Positions 10,529 to 22,208 of a stretch of DNA of 64,000 nt are shown here, one piece after another. How positions within the stretch are numbered: position 1 is the stretch's first letter; each line of letters begins with the position of its first letter. The translations under genes and the position numbers were made by a program. This stretch comes from Deinandra increscens subsp. villosa (lineage: Eukaryota > Streptophyta > Magnoliopsida > Asterales > Asteraceae), in the NCBI GenBank assembly GCA_039602395.1, contig JBCNJP010000008.1:68597095-68661094 (forward strand). The letters run 5' to 3'. The notes under the pieces are model-generated. The model saw only the letters and a list, made by a program, of their open reading frames with translations, was not told the DNA's origin and searched no databases.

Positions 10529-11602
10529 AGGGTTAGGTTCCATAGAAAACCATTTTTTTTTGGAAAACTTAGAAAACCCTTTCTTAACCATTGATTTTAA
10601 ATCAATGGTCATAATTAAATAGGGTCAGATTTGTAATTTACATTAGTATTTTTCATTTAATAAAGGTCAATACGGTAATTTCTTTATCTAAAACTAGAAC
10701 CGCCAAAAAGAAAACTTGCCTAATTACACGGGATTTCATTTTCTCTATCCATTCTAAAGCTTATTCAAGATTTTTCGAAATCTTTCAAGAAAAAAAGATT
10801 CGAGCACATATTCCTACTAATAAGGGGCGTTCTGAGACTTTTATACCTAGGGTTTTCCGATCGGTCAAGGAGAAGAGAAAAGGATGGTTCGGTACTGATC
10901 ATAAGACGATTTCTAGACCGAAATTCCAACGATACAAGATTCTAGGGTTCGAATGTTACAGTGATTTCAAGAACACAGGTACGGATTTATTCCTAATGTA
11001 TATAATTTAGCCGTAAATTGCATTTGTGTTTTCGTTGAATTGAATGTGTGACTAATTTTAGAAAACCTCCTCATTTTTGGGTGCGGTCATCCACTTTAAC
11101 CTTTTGTTCCGTTCAACAAAGAATGGTTGTAAATAGTTTATTGTACATTAATGTAAATTTGTAATTGAATGCTAATATAAGATGAGTGTTAACAGTGTAA
11201 TATTTTCATACATTGTTTGTGTCATGTAATAGTTACAGTAATGTTATTTGTTGACATCAGTACAATGGTTGTAACTACTGCTATATGTAATGTTGTTAAT
11301 AAATGTTGCATTATTTGCCAATTTACCACAAATTAAGTAAATTGCAACTTGCTAATGTTATGTAAATGTTGCTTTCTGTATGATACATAGTTGTGAATTG
11401 ATGATACTTGTCTATATTGATGTTACAGTGATGTTATTATTTTTGAAATCATTACAGTATTGTGTTATTATACTTATTACAATACTGTTATTATAAAAAA
11501 ATTTATGATTTTAATAGTTGCAGTATTGTTTTATAATATCTATTTGTATGATGTATGGATGATTTGCATTACATATGTTTTATGATATACTTATTACATT
11601 AC
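10529..11602 (+). repeat. Left terminal inverted repeat of the MULE
   Basis: Pairs with 22209-23291 over its whole length with scattered substitutions and short indels. It has a probable leader exon ending in GAACACAG/GTACGG, with the donor after 10978, about 449 bp from the tip. The inner half is AT-rich and intron-like with 'gttacagt' words. The last part (about 11380-11555) recurs imperfectly at about 11661-11810, outside the TIR. Confidence 0.85.
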
Positions 11603-12284
11603 TGTTATCAAAGTAACAATACAGTGTGAGTAATGTTATGAAAAATGTAAGCTTTATGTATGATACATAATTCTGAATTGATGATACTTGTTTATATTGA
11701 TGTTATTATTTTGAAAGCATTACAGTTTTGTTTTAATATACATTTTACCGTACTGTTATTAAAGATTTTTTTGGATTTTAGATGTTACAGTATTGTTATT
11801 ATTGCATAACACAATCTGCAATTTGATGTGTATTTCTGTTAGCAAATAATCAATACATTGTTGTTATATGATACCAAATTACACAATTAAAGTAGTATGT
11901 ATTCATATTTATGTTTCATTGATATTGTTAGTTCTTCATTTTGTAGTTTGAAAAAGGTTGATTTGGCTGGTAATAATCAGTTAGTAGTGAAATCAAAGAA
12001 ATGGGTAACAAAGGAGAAGGTAACCAGTGTTTTGTTTTTTTAATTTTGTTTTTTTTATTTTTAGTGTTTTTTGTATTTTTGTTGTTTCGAAGGCACGATT
12101 AAGTGTGACGAGTTGTTTTATGATGTTGGAAAATGTTGTAGGTAAAAATTCAAAGCTTAAGCTTCCGAGAATAGAAAAGGGATCTAATGATAATGTAGTA
12201 ATTGGGGAGACCGCTGAATTTAGTAAGTTAAATTTTTGAAGTTATATATCAACAATGTTTTTGAAGCTACTATGTATTATTATT
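11603..12284 (+). other. MULE interior left of the palindrome, with unrecognised exon-like pieces
   Basis: After an intron-like AT-rich stretch, an acceptor (tttgtag, about 11939-11946) opens a short coding-like segment ending in an AAG/GTAACC donor near 12020. A second piece at about 12093-12239 reads MLENVVGKNSKLKLPRIEKG. Neither matches a family I know. They may be the original first exons of a gene driven by the left TIR, now cut off by the palindrome that starts at 12285. Confidence 0.35.
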
Positions 12285-13358
12285 AATATCATGATCGTCT
12301 TCGTAAAATGTATTACATGATTCCACACCATCAATGGAATCGTGCATTTGATTAGATTGGTGTTCTTGATTGGATCGATGCTCTTGATTTGAAATAGATT
12401 GATTGGAAACCATGGATGATACCGAGGGGGTGAAGGAACGTGATTGAAGATGATGTTGGATCGAAGAACACTATATGATTTTAGGTGGATGAAAATGATG
12501 ATGATTATGGCTAATGAGAACAAAACCGTGGAGATTTACTTGGATGAACAAAAATCGTGGGATATAGGTTGAAGATGATCTACGTACGATCAAAAAAAAA
12601 ACCGATATATTAGGGTTGAAAAAATCCCTGTAAATCTTGGAATCAGTTATATGGAATTAAATTTGAAAGATTATTACCTTAAATAGATTGGTTAATGTTA
12701 CCATTATACCCTTTAATTAAAACAAATATGGAAAAATAAATGAAAATATGTGATTGGTGGAAAAGGTTTTCCAAGATTATAATGGTTTTCCATTGATCCC
12801 TTTTCTATATATATATATATATATATAGAAAAGGGATCAATGGAAAACCATTATAATCTTGGAAAACCTGGAAAACCTTTTCCACCAATCACATATTTTC
12901 ATTTATTTTTCCATATTTGTTTTAATTAAAGGGTATAATGGTAACATTAACCAATCTATTTAAGGTAATAATCTTTCAAATTTAATTCCATATAACTGAT
13001 TCCAAGATTTACAGGGATTTTTTCAACCCTAATATATCGGTTTTTTTTTTGATCGTACGTAGATCATCTTCAACCTATATCCCACGATTTTTGTTCATCC
13101 AAGTAAATCTCCACGGTTTTTGTTCTCATTAGCCATAATCATCATCATTTTCATCCACCTAAAATCATATAGTGTTCTTCGATCCAACATCATCTTCAAT
13201 CACGTTCCTTCACCCCCTCGGTATCATCCATGGTTTCCAATCAATCTATTTCAAATCAAGAGCATCGATCCAATCAAGAACACCAATCTAATCAAATGCA
13301 CGATTCCATTGATGGTGTGGAATCATGTAATACATTTTACGAAGACGATCATGATATT
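12285..13358. repeat. 1.07-kb near-perfect palindrome over transposase exon 1
   Basis: The left arm (12285-12805, 521 bp) is the reverse complement of the right arm (12828-13358, 531 bp) around a 22-bp (TA)n centre. I find only two differences: a 9-bp duplication of GGAAAACCT in the right arm and a one-base difference in a T run. The right arm is the native upstream region plus the first 129 bases of the transposase coding sequence (ATG at 13230); the left arm is its inverted copy. Each arm starts at the centre with GAAAAGGGATCAATGGAAAA, which resembles a MULE terminus. A transcript across it would fold into a hairpin of about 520 bp. Confidence 0.95.
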
Positions 13359-16300
13359 GATACCGATAATATCAATCAAACAAATGCCGATCAGAGTTCT
13401 TCGCATGTCTATGCCAATCAAGACATCACCCTCCCTCTTTCCACTCCTGTTAAAAGCAACAATTTAGTTGTTCTTGATTCCGCGGATAATCCTGAAGCTA
13501 ATCAAGAAGGTTTGAATATCATACATTATATGTTACAGCAACGTAATAGTTATTTACATCACGATAAAATATATAAGTATTATCCTTTTAGTCATGTGAT
13601 TTTTTAATATAATTTAAGATTATAGTTACACCAGTGTAACCGTGCCTTTTTACCCTGATGTAACAAATTTTCCTGTTAATCATGAAGCTAATCAAGAAGG
13701 TTTGCAAACATACAATTATATGTTACAGCAACGTAATACTTATTTACATCACGATAAAATATATAAGTATTTTTTAAATCATGCGGTTATATAATACTAG
13801 TGAAACTCATTTTTACATTACTGTAGCCGTGTATATATATTGCAATGTGTAATACATTATCCGATTATACGTTTGATATATTAATATAATTTTAAGATCA
13901 TTGTTACAACAGTGTAACCCGTGCCATATTTACCCTGATGTAACAGATGTTAATGTATTAACAAATTAATACTGTTTTTAATTTTTTTCATACACATATT
14001 TCATACTGTCTAACGTTTATCTTTCTTCTATTTAGAATCTATTTGTAGTAATTTTTATGATTCACCGAATGGGACTCGGTACTGGATCCCTAGTGTGCCA
14101 TCTGAATCCAAACCTAAGATGCATATGAAATTTGATTCTTGGGAGAACGCCTATGCTTTCTACGAAGCATATGCAGAGCAAGCTGGTTTTTCAACAAAAT
14201 CTGGCTCAGAGTAAAAAACAAAAGAAAACGGGAAAAGTAACAATGAGATACCTTTCGTGTTCAAGAGGGGCTAAACCCACTTCAAAAGAGAAAAATGAAG
14301 TTGATTCGACAGAGATATCTCCAACTCGCCTTACTAGCTTTAAAAGGACTGATTGCAAAGCAATCATGAAAATAAGAGTTGTAAAGAATACAACTCAGTG
14401 GGAGGTATTTAAGTTTAACGAGGTACATAATCATGGTCTCCTGTCTCAAGACAACTTGGATTTCTTGAGGAAACGTCGAAAGCTCACCTTTTGCGAACAA
14501 GAGTTTATTAATAAATGTCGTTTGGCAAGAATTGGTCCAACAAAAGCTCACACTCTTCAAGTTGCATTGAAAGGCGGACACCACAATGTACGCGGTACCA
14601 AAAATGATTTCAAAAATTGGTCAAGAGATAATAATGGTTATATTGGGAAAAGGGATGCTCAAATGTTTGTCGACAAAATGTTAGAGCGGTCTAAGAACCT
14701 TGAGAACTTTTCTTTTAATTACTTGGCCCATGACAAGAAGATTAGATGCCTTTTTTGGGCCGATGGTGTCTCAAAACGTAATTATAACGTTTTTGGTGAT
14801 GTAATCGCATTTGATGCAACATATGATACGAACCTGTAAGCTTTTTTGTCCAAATTTTATTTAAAGAATATTTTTTTTTTGTATGCATGTTATCATTAAC
14901 CACACAACCATTTTTTTAGGTACAAAATGGTCTTTGTTCCTTTTACCGGTATAGACCATCACAAAAAATGTGTTACATTCGGTGCTGGATTGCTGTCAGC
15001 TGAAACCACTGAGTGCTACTCATGGTTACTTGAAAAGTTTTTGGAGGCTCATCATGGTAAGCAACCAACAATTATATTAACCGATCAAGATCCCGCTATG
15101 AAAGCCGCAGTTAAAGCTGTGTTCGATGATACTGTTCATCGTCTATGTACATGGCACATCACTCAAAAACTTCCTTTGAAGGTCGGTCATTTAAACTATA
15201 TGAACAGTTCCTTTTTTTTCAAATGTTTTCATTATTTATTCATGTCTTACATGCATGTAACAATCATGTTTTTTTATCCTTTTTTTTTGTTAGTTAACAC
15301 ACATAATTATAAATATATTACAACACTGTAATTTAGTACAGCAACGTATATTTTAATTTGTTTAAAAAATTACATCTAATCTGAGTATATATTTCAGGTT
15401 TGTGGAGATCTATTAAAGAATACAAAACTTCGTGCAGAGTTCCACAAACTAGTTTGGAACGTGTATATCAAACCTGAAACGTTTGAAGAAAGATGGAAGT
15501 CGCTAATGGAGAGGTACAATTTACAGGATCACAATTGGCTTGGTAAAATGTATCAAAAACGACGGAAATGGGTCCCGGGATATTTTCGCCATTTACCCAT
15601 GTGTTGCCTAATGAAGACAACTTCAGTATGCGAGAGTACAAATCATCTTTTTAAGGTGAATTCATCTCCAACAAACAATCTTGTTCAATTCCTTCTTTGC
15701 TTTGATTCGATTTTAGACGGCCAAAGATATCAACAAAGGTCACTTGAAGTTCGTACCGAAGCAACTGTTCCTAAATTCAAATGTGAGTCCCTGATTGAAC
15801 GTCATGCTGCTCGGATATACACAAGAGATGTTTTTAAGGACGTTCAAAATGAGATCAAAAGGTCAGAGAAAACTTGCTACATAGCAGAGCGTAACACCGT
15901 TGATGGTATTCACAGATTTCAAGTTTGTCATCAGGATGTTACACTGGATATCCTCAACGAATTCACTGTGAGTTTAATTAATTACTAAGCTTTTTTTTTT
16001 CAAGTATTCTGTTCGTATATGTTACATTAATGTAACTGTTTTTCCAGGTTTCTTTCGACAAGTCTGATAGAACTATTACATGTTCATGCATGGGGTTCAA
16101 ACGTATCGGTTACCTTTGTCGTCATGCTTTCTGTGTTTTCAGACACCATAAAGTTTATGAGATTCCCGATCAGTACATCACTCCCCGTTGGACAAGAAAC
16201 GTGTTACCAAGTTCCGTGTTCAGCATTGCAAATCGTTATGGGATCGACCAATCAAAAAATGGTATACTAAGACATCGTGTGCTCGATAACATTCAACAAT

Positions 16301-16764
16301 GCGTTGATCGGTTGCAGTCTGATGAAGAAAGGTTACTGTTACTTGATAAGGAGGTTCAAATGATCAAAGATAAAATATTCAATGAATTACCTATCGATGC
16401 ATCCAGCAACAGTAAACGGGCTGTAATACAAGAGCTGAACTCGATCAACGACCCACAAGAAGTTGATCTTGAACCACCCCCAGGAATAAGGAACAAAGGA
16501 TCTGGTACAGCAAAGCGGCTAAGGGGACCCGGTGAGAAAGCAATTGAGATAATTGACAAGCCGTTAAAGAATTGTAATTACTGTAAACAAAAGGTCAGAA
16601 ATCATGACTCTCGTAATTGCCCTAAGAGAAAGGCTGACCTAGAGGAATTGAAAAAGCTTAAGGAATGTCAACTTAAGAAAAAGGCAAAGACAAATGATGA
16701 GGTTTCTGAAGATACTCCCGGAGATTCAACAGAAGATACTTCCGATGAAGATTTTTGTGGTTGA
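13230..16764 (+). pseudogene. MULE transposase (FAR1-RELATED SEQUENCE-like), five exons, one frame break
   Basis: Model from splice sites: exons 13230-13509, 14036-14835, 14920-15181, 15398-15967 and 16048-16764; all junctions keep phase with GT-AG. Exon 1 is an Asn/Gln-rich leader. Exon 2 has a FAR1-type DNA-binding domain (FDSWENAYAFYEAYAEQAGF ... RTDCKAIMKIRV ... VHNH) and the first catalytic Asp in FDATYDTN. Exon 3 has YKMVFVPFTGIDHH, the second Asp in ILTDQDPAM and CTWHI. Exon 4 has CESTNHLF with the likely Glu. Exon 5 has a SWIM zinc finger, CSCMGF...CRH, and a C-terminal C-x2-C knuckle near NYCKQKVRNHDSRNCP. It should bind the TIRs and catalyse cut-and-paste transfer. The frame breaks in exon 2: TAA at 14212-14214 is in frame with FAR1 residues upstream, while the domain continues from about 14215 in another frame. 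The break is in a GTAAAAAAC run. Confidence 0.85.
13488..13775 (+). repeat. Tandem duplication across the exon 1 donor
   Basis: A segment of about 100 bp with GAAGCTAATCAAGAAGGTTT and TGTTACAGCAACGTAATA occurs at 13488-13590 and again, slightly diverged, at 13677-13775. The second copy therefore contains a duplicate of the exon end and donor, a possible alternative splice site. Confidence 0.8.
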
Positions 16765-17872
16765 TTTGATAAAGTATGATTTGCAACAAAGTTTTTTTTC
16801 CCGTTCGAGATACTTAATCTTAACTCAATTCCCATCGATGAAATTCTACTTGTTAACATTTTTAATATGGCTATAGAAATTGCTTTTATGTTTACTTTTT
16901 AAATTACCTGCTTTTGTGAGTCTAACCATTATAATTTTTACATTCACATTACGATTCCCATTATCACTATTGAATTATATTCACATGAACACCATATGTA
17001 ACAGTTATTATTCTCAAATTCATAGATACATAAAATTCTATACTTGTAACATACTCTTACTTACAACTTATTTGTATGATTTTTATTACAACGATGAAAC
17101 AGTTTCTATACAATTTGCTTCATTACAAGTTAAATACCACACATTCATTTACTTGCACTTACTTATAGCATATTTAAAAGTTTATGTAATTACATCGGTG
17201 TAACACGTTCTAAAACTGTGGATTTGTTTTTTTTTTATTTAATGCAATTAAATACCACAACCTATTGTTACTACGTTGAAACATTTTCGATCACTGGATT
17301 ACCATTAACTTAATACTGTTTAAAAGATTCTTTGGTTACAGCGCTGTAACAGTTTATACTACTGTGGATTGCTTCTACTTTAATACCACATTTTTTTGTT
17401 TGTAGATTTGTTTTTTTTATTTACCATTATTAAATACCACAACCTATTGTTACTACGTTGAAACATTTTCTATCACTGGATTACCTTTAACTTAATACCA
17501 TTTAAAAGATTCTTTGGTTACTGCGCTGTAACAGTTTATACTACTGTGGATTAGCTTTTACTTTAATACCACATTTTTTTGCATACAGCGATGAAACAGT
17601 TTATATCATCAATAACCTTTTGTAAAAAAAAACTAATAGTACTTGCAAGAATTCTGTCAATGCACAAAGGGAAAATAAACTACGTCATTCACATGTTCAC
17701 TGCAGAAACGTCAAAATAAGTTGACAAAAACAAATCAAAAAACATCTTGTTGATGTTACCAAGTTTAATTCACATGTTCAAAAGACAACCAAACAAAACC
17801 AAAACATAAGTTATCAAAACAAAAAGTCATGTGCCATAACATCAACATCAAGAAAACCAACTTTTTTGGTGT
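16765..17872. other. Spacer between the convergent MULE genes
   Basis: AT-rich DNA between the two stop codons. It holds a tandem duplication (17217-17576) and several copies of the GTTACA-N4-TGTAAC dyad, including a fully palindromic one at 17335-17350. No coding frame I can support. Confidence 0.6.
17217..17576 (+). repeat. Tandem duplication of about 180 bp in the MULE spacer
   Basis: Unit 1 at about 17217-17396 and unit 2 at about 17397-17576 share long identical blocks (for example AAATACCACAACCTATTGTT and AAAGATTCTTTGGTTAC), with a few substitutions and small indels. Confidence 0.85.
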
Positions 17873-20800
17873 TCATATGTTATTCATTTTGTAAAAGTCT
17901 TCTGCCTCCCATTCAACTTTACCTTTGTGGCTGTTCGCATCACTTGTTAAAATCTTGCAAACATATTTCCTTCTCAATGAATTGATCATCCGTTGTTTAG
18001 CTTGATTTCCTTTTGGAAACCCACAATTAAACTCCTTTCCCTTGCTCCCATTGAACATCTCCATATGCCTCATCATGAAAACACCACAATCATTGTAGTT
18101 GTTACTTGTGCTCCACCCAATCGTAAGCTTCTCCGGCAAAACCTTTTCAATCTCCTTCCATTTGGGATGTTGCACCTTCTTAAGGTAGTTCAAAAATACA
18201 TATTTCTGGGTAAATAATTAAGCAAAGTCAGTCAAAGAAGTATAGAACGTAGCCAATTTAAAAAAATAAAAAAAATTACAAAAAAAAAAGGAAAATAAAA
18301 ACTTACCAATTTACAAACTGTACTTTTTTCGGCATACACACCATCCTCTTTCAAACTGACGTTGCTACTAGCCCAGTTATCAATTATAACTATCCTCGGA
18401 ATCTTTAACTCAAAACATACCAGATAGTAATGTGCAGCTTCCAGTATCGGGAACATTGCTATATCCACATCAAATAGGTTTTGCAGACCTTTGTTCCCAT
18501 GACAAGCTTTTTCCAAATGTTCAAAAAAAGGTCTATTCAACTGATCCTTGACCTCATTTGTACTCTCAACAATCAAATCAGTCTAATAAAAAAAATCAAA
18601 TTAGTCATATACAATTAACTAAGTTGAACTAGTAACAATATTATAATTTATCATGTATGTTACATTACAGTCCTAAATTCAGTACTTATATATCATATAG
18701 TCCTGTTACAATCAATTCAGAATTATATATAATATAGTCCTTTAACAATCAAATCAGTCTGATAGAAAAAATTTATTTATAATTAACTAAGTTGAACTAG
18801 TTACAATATTATTATTTATAATGTACGTTACAATATAGTAAATAATATAAGTATGTTACAATCAAATCAGTCTGATAGAAAAAATTTACTTATACAACAT
18901 ATAGTCCTGTTACAATATAGTAACATATATGCATGTTACATTACAGCACTGTAACAAGTCTCATCAATTCAGAATTATATATCATCAGTTCAGAATTATA
19001 TATCAGTTCAGCACTAATAAATAATATAAGTATGTTACGGTATTACATCATATAACTGTAATGAAAATTTGAATTACTCACTGTACTTTAGATAGATTTT
19101 CGAATTTTGTACTTACAAAAAGAGTGCCGAATATAAGCCTTGTCGGTGAGGTATGATCCTTTTTTTTCTCCTCAAAATTCAATACGGATGCCCACGCATC
19201 GATAACTTCATTCTCTACCCATGATTTAGTCTTCATCGTACAGAAGCATGACACCTTTATGCCACCAAGGTAATCATTCCCAAATATGTAGTCACTAAAA
19301 AAAAAACATTTTTAATGGTTTAATGTTAATATAGTATACACAAAATACGTACTTTTTTCCATTCCAAATTCATATCATTGAAGGAAAACCTCACTTGAAT
19401 GTTCGAGGAGGACAATGATCTTCAATTTTATAAGTGGGATCAGCATCAGCCAACCTCTTCTGCTCGCTGTATGTAACATTTTAAACAAAGTATTTATCAG
19501 CAATGCTAACAACACATACATACATTTATATCATAAAAATTTGTCTACTAAATAATTATGTAACTTACACAGTGTCGATTGACCCTGCAAATATGTAATC
19601 CCAAATCTTCTTTTCTGATTTCGTTACAGGTTTGCCTATATCGACTTTCCTCTGAATATATGGAGAGCATAAGCTGCTTGAAGCTTTCCTTGTCCTCTGA
19701 GGCTTCTTGCCGATTGTCTTTATTCTTCCTTTGTACCCGCTGCTTTCTTGGGACATCCCAAGACTGTAACTTGGTCCTTCCATCGACTTTAATTTAGATT
19801 CCAACTTGAACTTACTAATTTTCGACCACGCCTCATCATAAACAATGCTTTTAACCGATGCAAATTTTTGTTCTACTTCATCAGTCATTGTTATTGCTGT
19901 TTGTGTAAACGCACCAGGAACACCTCCAGGAACTACTGATATAGTAGGTGTAACCATAGATGGTACACTATCGTTACAATTCTGTAATTAATTACAGCAC
20001 GGTAATAGTTACAACCAAATTTTTATTACAGTCACGTATTAACTCATGTAATAACAACACGTAATTACAATATTAAACTTCCTACATTTGTTTTAAGTTT
20101 CGGTTTCAAAAGCAATTTACTGTTAGAATATAAATTTAATATTAACAACGTTTCATATATTACATACTTGTAATACGTGTAGTGAACTTTTAATCATGTA
20201 ACAGTTTACACAACCTTAAGTGCTTTCTTTACATTGTTTTATGAAACGCATAACATTTCTAGAAAGGAATAATAATAAACATACCGCTTGAACGTTTCCA
20301 GTCCCACCTGGTGTCTTTGTTACATCTTCACTGGCGGAATCATCATTAAAAATCGACACCTAGTAATTAACACGTACAACAAAAAAAAAATAGTTATTTA
20401 ATTAAACTGTTTGCTGTGTAAATGCTACAAATACTAGCAATACAATTTTATCTTACCACAACATCCTTAACCATTTTCGGTATATATCTCACAACACATC
20501 CTGCATCAACAATTTCATCTATACCCTTTGTCTTCTTTTCAATTACCGGTATCAACTCCTTTACTATTTTTTCCACAACATCACCTTCTAAATCATTATC
20601 TTTTCTTACAGTTGCACCACCATCTAGACAATCATCATGGTCCTCACCATCTTCATCATCAACTACCGGTTCCGCACTTTCATGATTCCCAACATCATTA
20701 CAAACATCTTTTTCTCCTCCATCTTCACCAAAATCAGCTTCTAAGTCTCGAACATTTGCATCATCAACGTCTCCATCATCACCATTGTCATCATCGGATA

Positions 20801-22205
20801 CAGCGCCATCCTCATCATCGTCATCAAGCCCATCGTCATCCTCACGTTCCAAAAAACCTTCTTCTTCCGAACCATCCTCTTCTCCGTCTTCTTGTTCATC
20901 TTCATCCGACTCATCATCACATACCTCCAAATCCACACAATCTATAAATGTTTTTTTATACTCAGCCACAAATAATTGGACTTTCTTATTGTTGGGAAAC
21001 TGGGAAATCGCTCTCCTTAAAGCTCTTTCAAGATACTCTTTATCTTTCTTTATAAACCCCATCACACTTTCAAGCAAGCAAAGCTGTCCCTGTTTGTGTA
21101 TCATCTGTTAGTTTTACTGTTTTTCATAATTTAAATCTAAATAATCCATGAACACAACGATGGTTTTACTTACATTCAAATTACTATGGTCAAAGTAGTC
21201 AAACAGATCTGCATCAATCTTTGCTTGTTTCTCTTTCACTATCTTGACCTCATGGCGGTCGTCCTCATAGTTAGTCAGATCAATAACCATCCGTTTAATT
21301 TCCCCCTGACCAAACCCTCCGTTTCGAAGCTCCATTTCTTCCCTCTCCTTCAGTTTGCTTGTCTGTCCAAAATTCTAACGCATTCCCTTTTCGCTCATAG
21401 TTAAACCCATCACAGTCAGTTGAGTCGACATATATCAGCTGTTAAAAAAAAAATTTACTAAGTAACAAAAAAAACATCTACATAATAATTGTGTTACATC
21501 TGTGTAACTTGTGATGTAACACAAAATTAAATGTTGACACGCTGTACAATTGTGTTACATATACTAAATATATACTGTGTAATTTATAAACCTAAGCAGA
21601 TTGTGCCAGCGATTTATAAAATTCAATACAATTATCTCAGTTTAAGTATTACACTGCTGTAGTAAAACTGTAAATTTTTCATTAAAAAGACTATTATCAT
21701 GAATAAGTTTTACTACACCATGTTTTACACAGGAAGTATTACAAATGTAAACAATTCTAAGTTAACCAACATGTGCAAACATAACAATTGAAAAATAATA
21801 CATACCGTAAGAATAGTGAGCGGTCCAATAAATGGGCAATCTTTGTCATCCCTAATCCATTCCTCTTTACAAACTTTAATCCGGTTCAAAATATACCCAC
21901 ACCAGTCATACTCCTTAACATCTCGGTCATCATCCAAACATGATAGTAGTGACATCTTGCAACTGCCATTTTTCCATGACTCGATCATCGTCGTTACAAA
22001 CAGCAATAGAAAGTCGAGTACAAAAAACATCCAGTTTTCATAATTGTTTTCTTCAATCCAAGACACGACCGTTGAGGGAGGGAATGCTGTTGTCGGATAT
22101 CTGTTCTTCCACTCCTTAAACATTTCCGATTGTTTCTTAGGCCTTGGTAGAGTAGAAATGTCTACTCCGCCTTCTGGAAGATCTAACAAAAAACTCACAC
22201 TCTCT
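17873..22205 (-). pseudogene. Ulp1-like (C48) cysteine protease of the MULE, nine visible exons, one frame break
   Basis: Exons read on the minus strand: about 22205-21806, 21438-21174, 21104-20457, 20359-20285, 19981-19569, 19466-19395, 19294-19117, 18582-18307 and 18205-17873; phases agree at every junction. The N-terminal exon (EWKNRYPTTAFPPS ... DWCGYILNRIK ... GPLTIL) and YVDSTDCDGF are typical of the plant ULP-transposon protein. Exon 3 is very acidic (DDDDEDGAVSDDDNGDDGD). The last two exons form the protease core: His in AHYYLVCFELK, Asp in RIVIIDNW and Cys in YNDCGVFMMRHME. The family cleaves SUMO or a related modifier; its job in the transposon is unknown. The frame shifts near 21360 between FWT and the KEREEMELRNGGFGQGE segment. 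No ATG is visible in the first exon, so the start lies upstream, perhaps in the TIR leader. Confidence 0.85.
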
Positions 22206-22208
22206 CTA

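Noticed and set aside
12242..12523. Hydrophobic 93-residue frame on minus, repeated at 13120-13467 on plus
   Set aside because: It is the palindrome read in an alternative frame over the leader of transposase exon 1, not a gene family.
17217..17576. CRISPR-like array or satellite
   Set aside because: Only two long units without spacers; a simple tandem duplication in a plant transposon.
20422..20947. Ser/His-rich frames on the plus strand
   Set aside because: Shadows of the acidic exon of the protease gene on the minus strand.
22188..22198. Start codon of the protease at 22198
   Set aside because: The codon is GTG inside an exon opened by a splice acceptor near 22206; the true start is upstream.
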